DNA of 64,000 nt, from positions 2,966,913 through 3,030,912 of the forward strand of contig NC_079205.1 of NCBI RefSeq assembly GCF_026745355.1. Direction: 5' to 3'. The notes beneath the pieces are model-generated. The model had not been told where the DNA came from, made no database searches, and worked only from the letters and a program-made list of their open reading frames with translations. The translations under genes and the position numbers were made by a program. Within the stretch, counting starts at the first letter, position 1. Every line of letters begins with the position of its first letter. The DNA is from Beta vulgaris subsp. vulgaris (lineage: Eukaryota > Streptophyta > Magnoliopsida > Caryophyllales > Amaranthaceae). Positions 49,981 through 60,914 of this stretch are shown here, piece by piece.

Positions 49981-50174
49981 GGCCTGTTCTCCCCAGCTTA
50001 TTTTCAGTTCAGTTCAGTCCAATTCAGTTCAGTTCAGTACAATTCAGTTCAGTTCAATTCAGTTCAGTTCAATTCTTGACAATACTTTTACTCTCACATA
50101 TCACTATTCATTTCAGTTCAGTTCAGTTCAGATCAGTTCAGTCCAACTGTTTAATGCCGAAGAGAACAGGCCCG
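49981..50174. mobile_element. MITE carrying a TTCAG pentamer array
   Basis: It starts GGCCTGTTCT and ends with the inverted AGAACAGGCC (plus CG), flanked by TAA on both sides (49978-49980 and 50175-50177). The interior is mainly ttcag/ttcaa pentamers in two blocks (about 50004-50075 and 50113-50144). The same kind of ends and TAA target as the neighbouring 314-bp MITEs point to a Harbinger-like source. Confidence 0.75.
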
Positions 50175-50429
50175 TAATCTATATAAACTACTGCCTCAAA
50201 ACTTTTGTAAAATTAGTCGTTGCTTGTTGCTTGGTGCATATGGATTATTTATGGACGTTGCAATACATTGTGTATTTGTGACATTGTACTTAATATGTAT
50301 TGTCATTGTCACAATGACACAATGTCATCAATTATCATCACTTTACCTGCACAATTTGCAGCAAAAGGAGAGTTATTGAGAGTACTTCAACTCAACGGCA
50401 CACATTCAAGTCTGCGACTGCGAGCATCT

Positions 50430-50645
50430 TTTTCGTGGGCCCAGCCCACGGGTCAGCCAACGGGCCCAACCCACGGGCCTGAACGGGCCAAAATAGCGGG
50501 CTCGTGCCGGGCCCGGACTGACTTTTAAATTCCCCAAACGTTGCCGATCCACAGCCCATGTTATGAGCAGCGGGCCGGGTCGGGCCCATAGCGGGGTCGG
50601 GCCGGGAACGGGCCGGGCTCGGCCAGCCCGGCCCATGGCCACCTC
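50430..50645. repeat. GC-rich gggccggg-type repeat cluster
   Basis: About 215 bp dense in cgggcc, cccacggg and gggccggg words on both strands, in an otherwise AT-rich region. Similar clusters occur as subterminal repeats of plant hAT transposons, but no transposon ends could be identified. Long ORFs on both strands here are composition artefacts. Confidence 0.6.
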
Positions 50646-51291
50646 ATTTTTCTAGTTCATATTGCCAATTTTCTATCGAGGTTTCACTATTGTTTCAATG
50701 TAATACATCTTTCCAGATAAAGTTTTAGTTGAGATCATTTGTGTATTTTTTAAGTCCTTTTTTTTCAAAAAAGGACGATGAGAAGGTTTCGTACTACACC
50801 TCAAGGATTAACCCTTGCTGATTCTCCATTCAGTATTTGCATGTAAGGAGATCTCTTCATTTGGTAAGATGTCGCCTCTAGAATTTGGCGCAAGACTCTT
50901 ACCAAGCATTGAAACAAATATTATTGTGATACTTTTAAAATCACGTATTTCTAGATAATTTCTAGAGAGGAGAGAGAAAAAAATAAAATAAAAAGCTCCC
51001 ATGTGATAGGAAAAAGATAAAGAAAAATTATTACCCAATAAAAATATCACAACTAAATTAAAACTTACTAAAATAAAAAGTGTCACGACTAAATTGAAAC
51101 GCAAGAAGTACTTTAAATCCAAATACCAGCATTTTACAAGCGTAACATTGCTCAGGGCAACCGTATCAATATCACATTAATCCTGAGGAAAGCTGCCAAC
51201 AATAGCTATAATAAACAGGATCCTTTTTTCATATTTTTTTCCTGCTATTTTTTTTCTTTTTTTCTATTATGAGTTAATACTTACAATACTA
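50646..51291. other. Spacer between MITEs
   Basis: AT-rich, no gene seen. The stretch 50935-51115 resembles worn Stowaway-like text. Confidence 0.4.
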
Positions 51292-51294
51292 TAA

Positions 51295-51608
51295 GGCCTC
51301 GTTTGGTTCACATGGGAAGTAATTTCCCATGGGAATTTACATTTCATGGGAAATTATTTCCCTTGTTAATTTCCTAGGAATTAGACAAAATTGTTTGGTT
51401 GACACCATAGGAAATTGCATTTCCTAGGAAATTACTCACCAAGGGGGGCTTGGTGAGTGATTTCCCATGTTTCATGGGAAATTCTATTTCCCTTGGAATT
51501 TGTATTTCCTATGCTTCTCCCATTTCCCTCCAACCAAACACAACACCCATAATGCATTTCCTAGGAATTTCTATTTCCAAGGGAAATAGCTTCCAACCAA
51601 ACAACACC
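51295..51608. mobile_element. MITE of the 314-bp family, copy 2
   Basis: 314 bp, the same length as copy 1, from GGCCTCGTTTGGTTCACATG to CCAACCAAACAACACC, flanked by TAA at 51292-51294 and 51609-51611. It ends about 110 bp beyond the stop codon of the GGP gene and may lie in or next to that gene's 3' UTR. Confidence 0.9.
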
Positions 51609-51716
51609 TAAGAATCCGTTAGCAGAAAAACATGCAATATTTGGGAAAAAAAACATACAATGCAAACTCTGGTTGCATTATTTTACAACAGCATATTAAT
51701 AAGCTGAAGATCCACA

Positions 51717-54624
51717 TTACTGGAGAACTAAGCATCCGTGGTTTCCGGTTACCATAGAAGAAGCAGCTGAGTTGATGGCGTCCATTTCACTGAGACCAGA
51801 TCGAGATTTGAGCTCAGCTTCCTCACGAAGTGTGTCTGAACCATCTTCAACAACGGGACAAGCAATGGCTTCGAATATCATGGCTTTCACTTCTTCAAAC
51901 CTTGCTTCAGAAAGAGACACCTCCGCCAAGAGCCTCCATGCGTTCCCCTCAGAAGCCTCATCATAGTCCTCTCTCCTTTTTAACACAATATGCCCACTGA
52001 TCTCCCACACCGCTGGGTTGACTTGAGTATCAAGGAGCTCAGGACTCACTTCCCCTAGAGCCTGTTTCTCAGCATAGCACTGGATCCAACATAACACGAG
52101 AATATGTTAATAATTTAATTGAATTCATTGTTTGTTTGGCAAGTGCATATATAATCAAAGATTTTTAGTTATGACAATGATGAAAAGACTAGGGTAAAGA
52201 GTTTAAGGGGTTAATTTGTAAGACCTGTGGGAGAAGAAAAATCCGCCTTCCAGAATCAGCAATGAGGACATTGTAAGGGATGTTAGTGTCTTGAAGAAAA
52301 GTGCAGCAGTCTGAGACCTCCTTGGCTAAATCTTGCAAGGAATTCCCACCTTCAAAGACAAGACCCCTGACTGGATATTTCAGAAGCTCGAAAATCTTTA
52401 CCCCGTTGCTAGTAGTGCCGATTTTTTTGGTAGGAGCCTTCTCAATGGGAAATGGGCTAGCCAAGTAATAAGCCTGTTTTACATAAACAACATACAATTG
52501 AGTTCAATCATTTCAATGTTTGAGAAACCTGTACTATCATACAAGACATTGTCCCTCCAGTTCATTTGCCACGTGGCGCTCTCATCTCACGCAAAAACAA
52601 CCAAAAGGAAGGACTGAGATAATACCTGGAAGTGGAGGTGGTTGATAGTAGCAAATGCACCCAAGCTATTGTATCCAAGCCGGAAGTAAGGACTCCCAGC
52701 TTCAACAGTCATGTGGAGAGCAAGCAAGAAACTCTCATAGTCAATCCTCTGAGGCAGGCACTCGAAAATTCGAGGAATCAAAAGCACATGTCCATATTCA
52801 ATCGGACTGACCTGTTCATTGACACAACATAGAAATTAAAATTAGTTGTTTTACCAATGTAAAGAGGAAGAGGATTCATAACACAAAGGAACAGAGAAAG
52901 TAAATTACATTAATGGCAACAAAACTTGGAGTATTCTCAACAGCAATTGGAGCACCAGGAATGAAGTAAGCTTCACCATCTTCACTTGCTTCAAACTGGA
53001 AGAGCACCTCTTCCTGCCCAACTTTAGTGAAGTTGAATTTGCTGCCATCAAAGGGTTGCAAGACCTTATCCACTTGGAATTCAGTTGGCCTCTTTTTCAG
53101 GTGACGGCCCTCATTAAGCTGGGCAACAAATCCGTAATCACCAGGAATCACCTATTACGATTATCCAGAACAATATATCAGCATGGCAAACCACAAAAAT
53201 AGTTCCACACACATTCAAGCCACAAAAAATAATGAAACAGAGAAAGCTAAAAGATACCTTGGTTTCACAAGCAGTGACATCATAGCGGAATAAGCCCCTT
53301 TCCATGCGATCCTCCCACTGTCAAAGCAAATTAAAAGTGAGATTATTACTAAAAGTTCCTGGTCTACAATATGAATGATTAGGTGCCGATTTTTCGTTTT
53401 TCATCCAAAATCAATTACCTCTCCAAGCAGGAGTGAGTCGAGGAAAGCAACAGGAGACTCTCTAGCCTCATCAACATCCAAAGCTTTCTGGTTGCCAATC
53501 TTATCGACCCTCTTGTAAGCATACAGAGGGAGCTTTGCTCCTATTAAGAATACCGAATCCAACAAACAAGGATTAATAAAGTAATAAGTAAAAATCAGAA
53601 AGAAAACCACTACAATCAAACTCATGCTCCATGAGCAATAAAGCCCATACTGCATGCTAGACCTTTGACGTAACATGCACAAGAAAACAAGTGTGCAAAC
53701 ATAAATACATGCTTGTGTTTCAAAGCTAACACTGTCTCCTGTATTGTTCTTATACAAAAGAATCCAACAATCTCAAAGATTTTCCAATACACCAACTTGA
53801 AGAAAAGCAAAATCAGTCAAGATCAGCAAAATTTGCAAGAATAGTTGACTGCAAGTACAAGTTTAATTTGAGAAATCATAAAGAAAACAATAAGAAACAA
53901 AATTACTTGGACAAAATATTCAATACTTGACTGCAACCCCCTAATTGTCTACACCCAGTTCCCACTCGGCCGCTGCTCCGGCCGCCTCCATGGTACACTC
54001 AGGTAACTAATTACTCATCATATCTAGAGCTAGACACACACAAAAGAACAAACCACTAACACATACATATTCCTGATTCTAAACCCAAATCCACAATTCT
54101 GCTAACAGAAACCCAAACAAACAAAAAAAAGACACTTACATAAGCTACTATAAGGTTTTAACAATCTCAACCTCCATCAATTTAAACAGTTGGTCAATCA
54201 ATCCCCCGCCAGAAAAAACAACATCCCCATCAAAAATACATAAACCCCCATAAAAATCTAGTACAAACCCATACCAAACAAATGGGGCCTACCCATTCTT
54301 AATTTAAACCCAACATTCTATAAACAGAGAAAAAACCCACCCTTCAAATTCATCAAAAAAAAAATTCATTTTTTTGGGGGAATTTCATCAACTTCAGCAA
54401 CACAAGACCAGCATAGTCATAAAATAAAAAGACTTAGATGGACTGAATTCGCAATAATTTATTGTGCAGTCAAACCACCTTATCACACAAAACGACATAT
54501 TAATATATTATACAAAAATTGTCTATATCAAACGAAAACTGACTATATCATATAATTTCTAATGCACAAAAACATATTATAAACCCACTCCATTCAAGTT
54601 TTTGCATCATAAAATCAATTCTAC

Positions 54625-54655
<31 letters not shown>

Positions 54656-54799
54656 GTAAGAGGAATTTCATCGAATACCTTGAACGCAACACTCTTTGAG
54701 GCAATTCCGTCCACACCCACCAACAACACGAACAGACCCATCACCTTCCTCCTTCTGATAATTCGATACAATCGTCGGAACTCTCTTAATTCTCAACAT
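51717..54799 (-). CDS. VTC2: GDP-L-galactose phosphorylase (VTC2 type), 7 exons
   Basis: The enzyme phosphorolyses GDP-L-galactose to L-galactose 1-phosphate, the first committed and flux-controlling step of plant ascorbate synthesis. Exons on the minus strand: 54799-54679, 53540-53419, 53317-53258, 53151-52909, 52811-52626, 52473-52225, 52079-51717. All are GT-AG, the phases agree, and the product is 447 aa, the usual family length. The N terminus is MLRIKRVPTIVSNYQ. ESPVAFLDSLLLGE and RGLFRYDVTACETKVIPGDY precede the HIT-type catalytic motif in exon 5, INHLHFQ (H-x-H-x-Q). The acidic C terminus ends GNHGCLVLQ. VTC2 and VTC5 are close paralogs, so the symbol means the group. The leader carries a conserved upstream ORF. 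Confidence 0.95.
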
Positions 54800-54893
54800 C
54801 TTTAATTTCCCTTCTCAAAAAATCACAACTTTTTTCTCTTCTATACAAAAAAATCACCAAAAAAACTGTACTCTAAAAAACTATATAATCAAA

Positions 54894-55085
54894 TTACGCA
54901 CAAAAACAAGCACCACCACCAGCAAGAAATAGAAGATCGGATGGGCTGCCGCCTTCAGAAGGCAAGGCGCCTCGTCCGCCGTGCAACGAAGGACTTCCGC
55001 TATCAATAATCATACAATAACAAGCACCTTTTTTACGCCGCACATTATTTACGTGAAGAGATCGAGTTTTTCCTTGTATAGCCGT
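54894..55085 (-). CDS. Conserved upstream ORF of GGP with a probable ACG start
   Basis: A frame of 63 codons in the 5' leader, ending 94 nt before the GGP ATG. It has no ATG before residue 25. The best initiator is the ACG at 55083-55085 in the context aaaACGg, with purine at -3 and G at +4. Its C-terminal half contains LHGGRGALPSEGGSPSD and LLFLAGGG, which I recognise as the peptide conserved in GGP leaders of many land plants. In Arabidopsis that uORF is known to start at a non-AUG codon and to repress GGP translation when ascorbate is high. The conserved part is rich in Gly, Ser and Pro, as expected of a nascent peptide that stalls ribosomes. The homology is from memory and not from a search. 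Confidence 0.85.
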   Translation of the reverse strand, partial: TAIQGKTRSLHVNNVRRKKGACYCMIIDSGSPSLHGGRGALPSEGGSPSDLLFLAGGGACFCA

Positions 55086-55367
55086 TTTTGCAAACAATTT
55101 GCGCTAACTTTTGTGTATGTAATTCAACCTTTTTTCCCCTCATATAAGGAAAAGATAAGAAGATGAAGGAATTTTGAAGTGGGTGTGAAGATGAGAGAGT
55201 AAAGAAGAAGGTGGAGTTTATTATATAGAAAAAAGAATTAAGGGATTGTGGAATTGTGGGGAGTTTTGTGGTTGTGGTTTGAGAAACGTAGGAAGAGTTT
55301 TGGGGTGGTGAGTGTTTTGTTTGAATGTGGAGATTTGACAAATAAGAGGTAAAGAGAGAGAGAGAGG

Positions 55368-55375
55368 ATTTATAT
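55368..55375 (-). promoter_or_regulatory. TATA box of GGP
   Basis: On the minus strand this reads catataaatcc, followed by a ctctctctct tract typical of plant core promoters. It would give a leader of about 530 nt that includes the upstream ORF. Confidence 0.6.
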
Positions 55376-55422
55376 GGAAGGTAACGGTTGGTCGTTTAAC
55401 AATTTTTTGGGTTTATTATGTA

Positions 55423-55678
55423 CTACCTCTGTTTTTATTTAGTTGCAACATTTTGACTTTCACGCTTGTCAATGTACAATTTCAAATCGTTTTATCTCTA
55501 ATTGTATGTAAGTAAAAATTATAAAAATTTGATATTATGAAAGCTTACATCGAAACGAATCAAACAAGACCCCAATGACTATATTTTGTTTAACATATAA
55601 ATCAATAAATGTGGTCAAATAAGAGAACATGAATAGTGCAATTTGTCAAACGTTGCAACTAAAAGAGAACGGAGGTAG
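55423..55678. mobile_element. Stowaway-type MITE, 256 bp
   Basis: Terminal repeats CTACCTCTGTTTTTATTTAG and ...ACTAAAAGAGAACGGAGGTAG, flanked by TA (55421-55422 and 55679-55680). It lies about 50 bp upstream of the GGP TATA box, so it may affect that promoter. Confidence 0.88.
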
Positions 55679-55680
55679 TA

Positions 55681-56105
55681 TGTAGGCGTATATGCTGACG
55701 CGAATATGCTACTAGGTTTCGAGTCTCGCCGTATGCAGAAATTTTTATTGGGACTTGGGAGACTCGCTTATTCAAACAGTTATGCGACACGGGTCGATTC
55801 GGAAGTAGTCGAAGTTAAGCTCTAATGAACCGAGTGTACTATGCGTTAAAAAAAGAATGCGACTAGGGGTATTAAAGAGTCGGACCTAGGTTTATTATGC
55901 ATGTAGGCGTATATGCTGAAGCGAATATGCCACTAGGTTTCGAGCCTCGCCGTATGCAGAAACTTTTGTTAGCTGACTCACTTATTCAAAGTAGTTGTGC
56001 GACACGAGTGGATTCGGATGTATTAGGAGCTAAACTCTGGTGAACCTGGTGTACTATGCGTTAAAAAAAAGAATATGTGAATAGGGATATTAAAGAGTCG
56101 AGCCG
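55681..56105 (+). repeat. Tandem duplication of a 231-bp unit with tRNA-like B box
   Basis: Units start at 55681 and 55912 with tgtaggcgtatatgctga and share tcgccgtatgcagaaa and gtactatgcgttaaaaaaa. The phrase ggtttcgagtctcg in each resembles a polymerase III B box, and each unit has an A-run near its end. This could be a dimeric SINE or a duplicated fragment; no target duplication was found. Confidence 0.6.
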
Positions 56106-56830
56106 AGACTGAGCGTGTGAGCTTGGGGTTGGTCGGCTTGGGTCGGCTCATAAGACTTTTAGTCGAGCTTGAGCTGAGCGGTTGACCTTTTTGAGGTTTA
56201 AATTGTCTAGTTTAATTTAACTTAAAACTTAACTTGCGTTAAAAAATTATATTATATATATTTTATAAGTAGGTTTTAAACTACTCATTGTGAGTTTTGC
56301 ACAAGTATTTCAATTTAATTATAATTTTTCATTTAATTTCTATAATATAGAAAATAGTATAGCTAAAAAATATATTTTGAGTTTGCTCACAAACTTTCCT
56401 AATCGAACTTTGATATGTGTGCTCGACACTACAAAAATTTGAGTCGAGTTCGAATCGTTTATTTTGCGAGTCAGATAGATCATTAACACCTTACACTCCT
56501 ATATGCGACTATTGTTCCATAAGAAGGTCGTCTTACTTGATTACTACTTCTTTACTCCTATAATAATTGCAACATATTTTATTGGCATATTTTTTAAGAA
56601 ACTCATGTGGAGATGAAGAGATAGAGAGATAGATACAAATAGGACACATGTGATAGGAGAGAGTTAGAGAAAATAAATTACCAAATAAAAAAATATTGCA
56701 ATTAATATGAGATTTCCAAATAAGAAAAACTTTGCAATTTAAAAAAAGAAGGGGGAAGTATTATAGTAGAATAGGTTAATTTCGAACATAGTAGTGAGAT
56801 GGTATTACCGTGTACAAAAATTATGAAAAG
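56106..56830. other. AT-rich intergenic DNA
   Basis: No gene. A worn Stowaway-like element may span about 56555-56765 (tactcctataataattgcaa to aagggggaagta). Confidence 0.4.
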
Positions 56831-57000
56831 AGATGGTCTAATTTTAATATAAAAGTAGACCTAGTCACTAAATGGATTAAACTACTAGTGACCGAAAGAA
56901 ATTAACTTAATTACTATATATTGGGCTAATTCTATTTTTAATACTGAGTTTACCATTGCCTAATTTTAATCTAAAAATAGACGGTCTTTTACGAGACAAA
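56831..57000. repeat. Dispersed repeat, copy 2 (partner at 37213-37377)
   Basis: Shares cctagtcactaaatg, gaaagaaattaac, gggctaattct and cattgcctaattttaat with copy 1, in the same order and spacing. Confidence 0.6.
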
Positions 57001-57237
57001 CACTATCATGTGAACATCTCGTTTGTAAGTTTGTGATGAGAAGATCGGTTTGGACTAAAAGCAATGCAAGTTTGTTATTCTACCAATTAGAAAAAGAGTG
57101 GAGTTCATTTGCTATCTAGTATTAGGATTTACGGATTTAGGGGTATATATGTGTGGAGTGGAAGAAATGTAGTAATAAGACCAAAATTCGTTTTAACGTT
57201 GTCGCACTGGATCGGGTTGGAAAATGTTTGGAGTGAA

Positions 57238-58557
57238 ATTTTTTTTTTTTTTTAATATCAAGAAAATTTGCATTAATGAAAATCGGGAGTACAACCTAAT
57301 GGTAATACAACCAAACTAAACAGAAACAAGAAACAACTGAAACTATGAAAACCACAATAACTCGTACAAACAATTTAACGTAAACACTAACTAGTAAAAG
57401 TCCAGTCCGAATAACGAGTATCTTGAGCGATGGGGAGTGAAGTTGGATGTGAGACACAAACTGTTGAAGTACACAACTACGATCTTCATAGAAAGATTGT
57501 CGTACAACTGCTAGTAGATCCTGTCCACTAGGCACGAAATCCCAAGGTCCTGGATGATCCTCCTGGGATTCTCCTGATGCAATTAACAAAGAAGTCACGT
57601 TCGATAGTGACTTCTGACCCTGCTGCGAGGGTATGCGAAGTTTAGTCACACTAGACTGAAACTCGAAAGAGGTGGAGGTCTTGACGTGCCCCGAATCAAG
57701 TTGGGGGGCCTCCCACAAGATGCGTTTTTTAGGTGTGATGACACATGAAGTCATCACGAGAATTTGGGGCGAGTTAGAATGATAAACTACGCCCCACTGA
57801 CGGATCCTAAGATCCAAAGTGACAATCCCAATTCTACAAGATCGACAAACAACAGATTTGAAACAAACGAACCTGAAAATAATGAAACCAAAAACTACCA
57901 CCCGACACATAGAACTACGCCTGCACACAACACCGTCAAGAACCTGCACCAAACGCTTCCTTGGCACACTAAATACACGGACGCCAACTAACACTAGTGG
58001 GGGACGGGGAGGGGACACTCGACTACACCTAAACCTAACCAGGGGGACGGGAAAGGGGAAACGTAGACTAAACCACATTAAGAGGGGGGGATCGGGGAGG
58101 GGAGACGCTTGACCAAGGAAGCTGGGGGTTAGGCACCCCACAGACGAGCCGAAACGGGGGTGGTAGGAAGAAACGACCACGAACAGGGGTAAAAGGGGGA
58201 AGGGGACGCATCGAACAGGGGAGGGGGTGGAATCGCACATACTCGGGGGAAACCTACGGACTGGAGGATGACCGACGAAACGAAATAACGATGGCGGCGG
58301 ACCGAACGCCGCTACCACAACACCAAAAAACGATCCGAAACCAAGGAGGGGTTAGGGATCGACGGCACCGGGGACTGAAAATTAGAGAAAAGAAAACGAC
58401 GAGAAGAAGCAGCGGCCGAAGCTCGCCGGAGTCGAGGCTGAATTGCCACCCTCCGGCGAGCCTAGGAGAAAAGGCGGCTGGAGTTTTGTAGGGTTAGGGT
58501 TAGAGTGGGAGCGTTTTTGTAGAGAGAGAGAGCAGTTTTTCTTTTTGTGTATGTGCT
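57238..58557 (-). mobile_element. 1.3-kb non-autonomous non-LTR retro-element
   Basis: In minus orientation, a GC-richer body ends in ttgatattaaa plus a long A tail (plus-strand T run 57239-57253). It is flanked by tgtttggagtgaa at 57225-57237 and 58558-58570 (13 bp). The 5' part resembles a LINE leader (CT-rich, aaccctaaccctac, gccggcgagc). A minus-strand frame is open for 340 codons (57296-58318) with Pro/Arg/Val-rich text and no ATG near its upstream limit; I do not recognise a domain. It is either a deletion derivative of a LINE or a retrocopy of an unknown transcript. Confidence 0.75.
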
Positions 58558-58570
58558 TGTTTGGAGTGAA

Positions 58571-59366
58571 TTTAGATTTAGAAGAATGTGTGAAGAGTCA
58601 TAAATAAGAAGGAAAGTGGCTAGATATAATACGAAAGTACGAAACTAGTTTTTGTCTCGGGCGATACGTTCCGTATTATTTATCAACATGTATTTGAAGA
58701 CTTTAAAAATAAAAATATTATCTTGTATTTAAATCATTTCCCCTCCACAAAGAACAACATGAGTATTGTAATGTAGCTGGTTAGTACATTAGCATATTAA
58801 ATAAGATTCCCTCAAAAAAAAAAACATATTAAATAAGAAGTCATAGGTTCAAGTCTTTAATATCTCATTTGACTGTATAAGGAAGGGTACATATAACAGC
58901 ATGACATTTATTTATCTTAGATTTTATGCACGAGCTTATGAAGAATAAGAATATTTAATTTGTGTTGCATCATTATTCTCCTTTAATTAATTTTTTTTAT
59001 AGGATGAATAAGTATATGGCATATGGATTTTATTTAAGATGCTGATTGAATGTGTATGTAGTTGTTCAAACAAAAATTGATATTTTGAATACAATTGTTG
59101 CATTAAACTTCTTCCTTGCAAGATTTTGAACTTATGATATTTCAAATTCAGTTATTTAATAATAGTTTTTGTTGTTTTAATATTACAAAAAAATTTAGGT
59201 GTAACAACTTAGAAATCACCATTATGTTTGTAAAAATACCTCAAATGACATGAAATTAATAAATGACATGAACATATCATTATTTGTATAGTCCATGTAA
59301 CTTTTGTTTAAGTATATGTCTTTATGCGTGTTACAGTTACACAATGAGTTACGGAGTAACATATTG
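58571..59366. other. AT-rich intergenic DNA
   Basis: No gene or clear repeat is recognised. Confidence 0.4.
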
Positions 59367-59772
59367 GGGGTGTTTGGCAATTAGAGTTTTGGAGCAAAAA
59401 GAGAGGTTTGGACCACTTTTAGTTTTGACTAGTTAAAAACTCTAAAAGGTGTGTTTGGTAAAAGAGAGTTTTAGAGAGAGTTTTGAAATTAAAACTCTCA
59501 AAATAAAAAAGCTCCTATTAGGAGCTTTTTCTTTAGAGGATTAGGTAGGAATATGTTTAATGACTTTTTTACCTATAATAATAATAATAATACACATATG
59601 TATTGTTTATAAATGTCATTTTACACAAACAAATGGCAATAATCTTTTAGTAATCAGTTAATTTTTACCAAACACATTTATAAAAAAAGTTGTCAAATTA
59701 GCAGTCAAATATGTTGAACAAAAAGTTAAAATTATAACAGTAAACTCAAAACTCTATTTGTCAAACAGAGCC
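59367..59772. mobile_element. Candidate MITE with imperfect 25-bp ends
   Basis: The left end gtgtttggcaattagagttt and the right end aaactctatttgtcaaacag are imperfect inverted repeats. The interior repeats agagttt and has an internal hairpin (gctcctattaggagc, about 59510-59525). The target duplication is unclear. Confidence 0.55.
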
Positions 59773-60168
59773 AGCACACTCAAAATGACTGTTGAATTAA
59801 ATACAAACAAAAAGTTATTGAATTATATTGAATTTGGTGTCAAAGTGAGTGGTACACAATTTTTCTATCCATCTCTTAAATACATTTTGTGAGAGTCATG
59901 CCAGAAAAAACTTTCCGTGGGAAGACACTTTTCATGGCCAACTTTGGGACCATGTAGCTCTTCTGTGGACATTAAAAATACTTGGGAGAAGAGGCAAAGA
60001 TTCACTTGCAAAAGAGACAACTGGATGTTAAGGCAACATCTCTTTTATAAAATTATCCATGATGGGTGCTTGTGATATGACATTGACATTTTTGTAATGT
60101 CTACGACGTAACGATTATTTATATTGGGAAATTGCATATGGTCCAGGTATTCTTAATCTAATAAAACT

Positions 60169-60895
60169 TTTTTTTTATAAAGATAAGGAAAAATGAATAT
60201 TAGGAGACCATCCACATGAAGGGTATTCCTAATATGTCGTTTACAATGATGGAATGTAAAGTAGAATTTGAACAATTTTCAATTACAAAAGAGGAATTAA
60301 TCAAATGGTCAACTTTTGCAATCCAGTCTATCGCTTTGTTAACCTCTTTATAGATATGTTGAATGTTGCAGTGACAGAATGTAGCTAAGAGATGTTGTAT
60401 ATCCTTGATTATGTTGGCAATCTGCCGCGATGGTGCCCATTTAACTTGGACAGTGTTAATGACAAGAAGATTGTCGCCTACAATGTGGAGTTGTGATATA
60501 CCTTCTTGTATGGCAAGTAGGATACCTTTTTGGAGAGCCATAGCTTCGGCTATATAGACTTTGGCAGTTCCTAAGTTGTATGCACATGCTTTGATGAGGG
60601 AGCCTTGCGAGTCACTAATTATAACTCCAGCAGAAGCATAAGAATTTCGTACCGAACCATCAAAATCGAGTTTGTTGAAGGAAGGTGGTGGAGGAAACCA
60701 CACAACGTGAAGCAACCGTCAGTGCGCTGGAGGAGCATCAGTGATGGAGTTGGAGGTTGATGAAGAAAAAGGGGAACCCGTAGAATCAAAATGGTCAATA
60801 GTGGTCCTTAAGGACTATTCAGTATGAAGAAATTTCGGTTTATGAAAAATCCGGTGATAGTTGTACTTTTGAGTATTAAAAATGATAGCATTCCT
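60169..60895 (-). mobile_element. 5'-truncated LINE with intact RNase H frame
   Basis: A 727-bp insert with an A tail (plus-strand T run about 60168-60176), flanked by a perfect 19-bp duplication, ttcttaatctaataaaact, at 60150-60168 and 60896-60914. It carries only the 3' end of a plant L1 element, including the RNase H frame at 60200-60715. Confidence 0.93.
60200..60715 (-). pseudogene. LINE RNase H domain, open frame, truncated ORF2 end
   Basis: A 171-codon open stretch: LDFDGSVRNSYASAGVIISD, then AEAMALQKGI, LHIVGDNLLVINT and NKAIDWIAKVDH. These carry the acidic positions D, E, D and D in order, like the C-terminal RNase H of the full LINE in this window. It has no stop or frameshift, but no reverse transcriptase. 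Such orphan domains are common by-products of LINE truncation; I see no sign that this one is used by the host. Confidence 0.85.
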
Positions 60896-60914
60896 TTCTT
60901 AATCTAATAAAACT

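Noticed and set aside
57296..58318. 340-codon minus-strand ORF as a protein gene
   Set aside because: No ATG near its upstream limit, no recognisable domain, Pro/Arg/Val/Cys bias typical of GC-rich noncoding frames, and it lies inside a retro-element.
60200..60715. A domesticated host RNase H gene
   Set aside because: It lies inside a young truncated LINE with poly(A) tail and target duplication, and nothing indicates host use.
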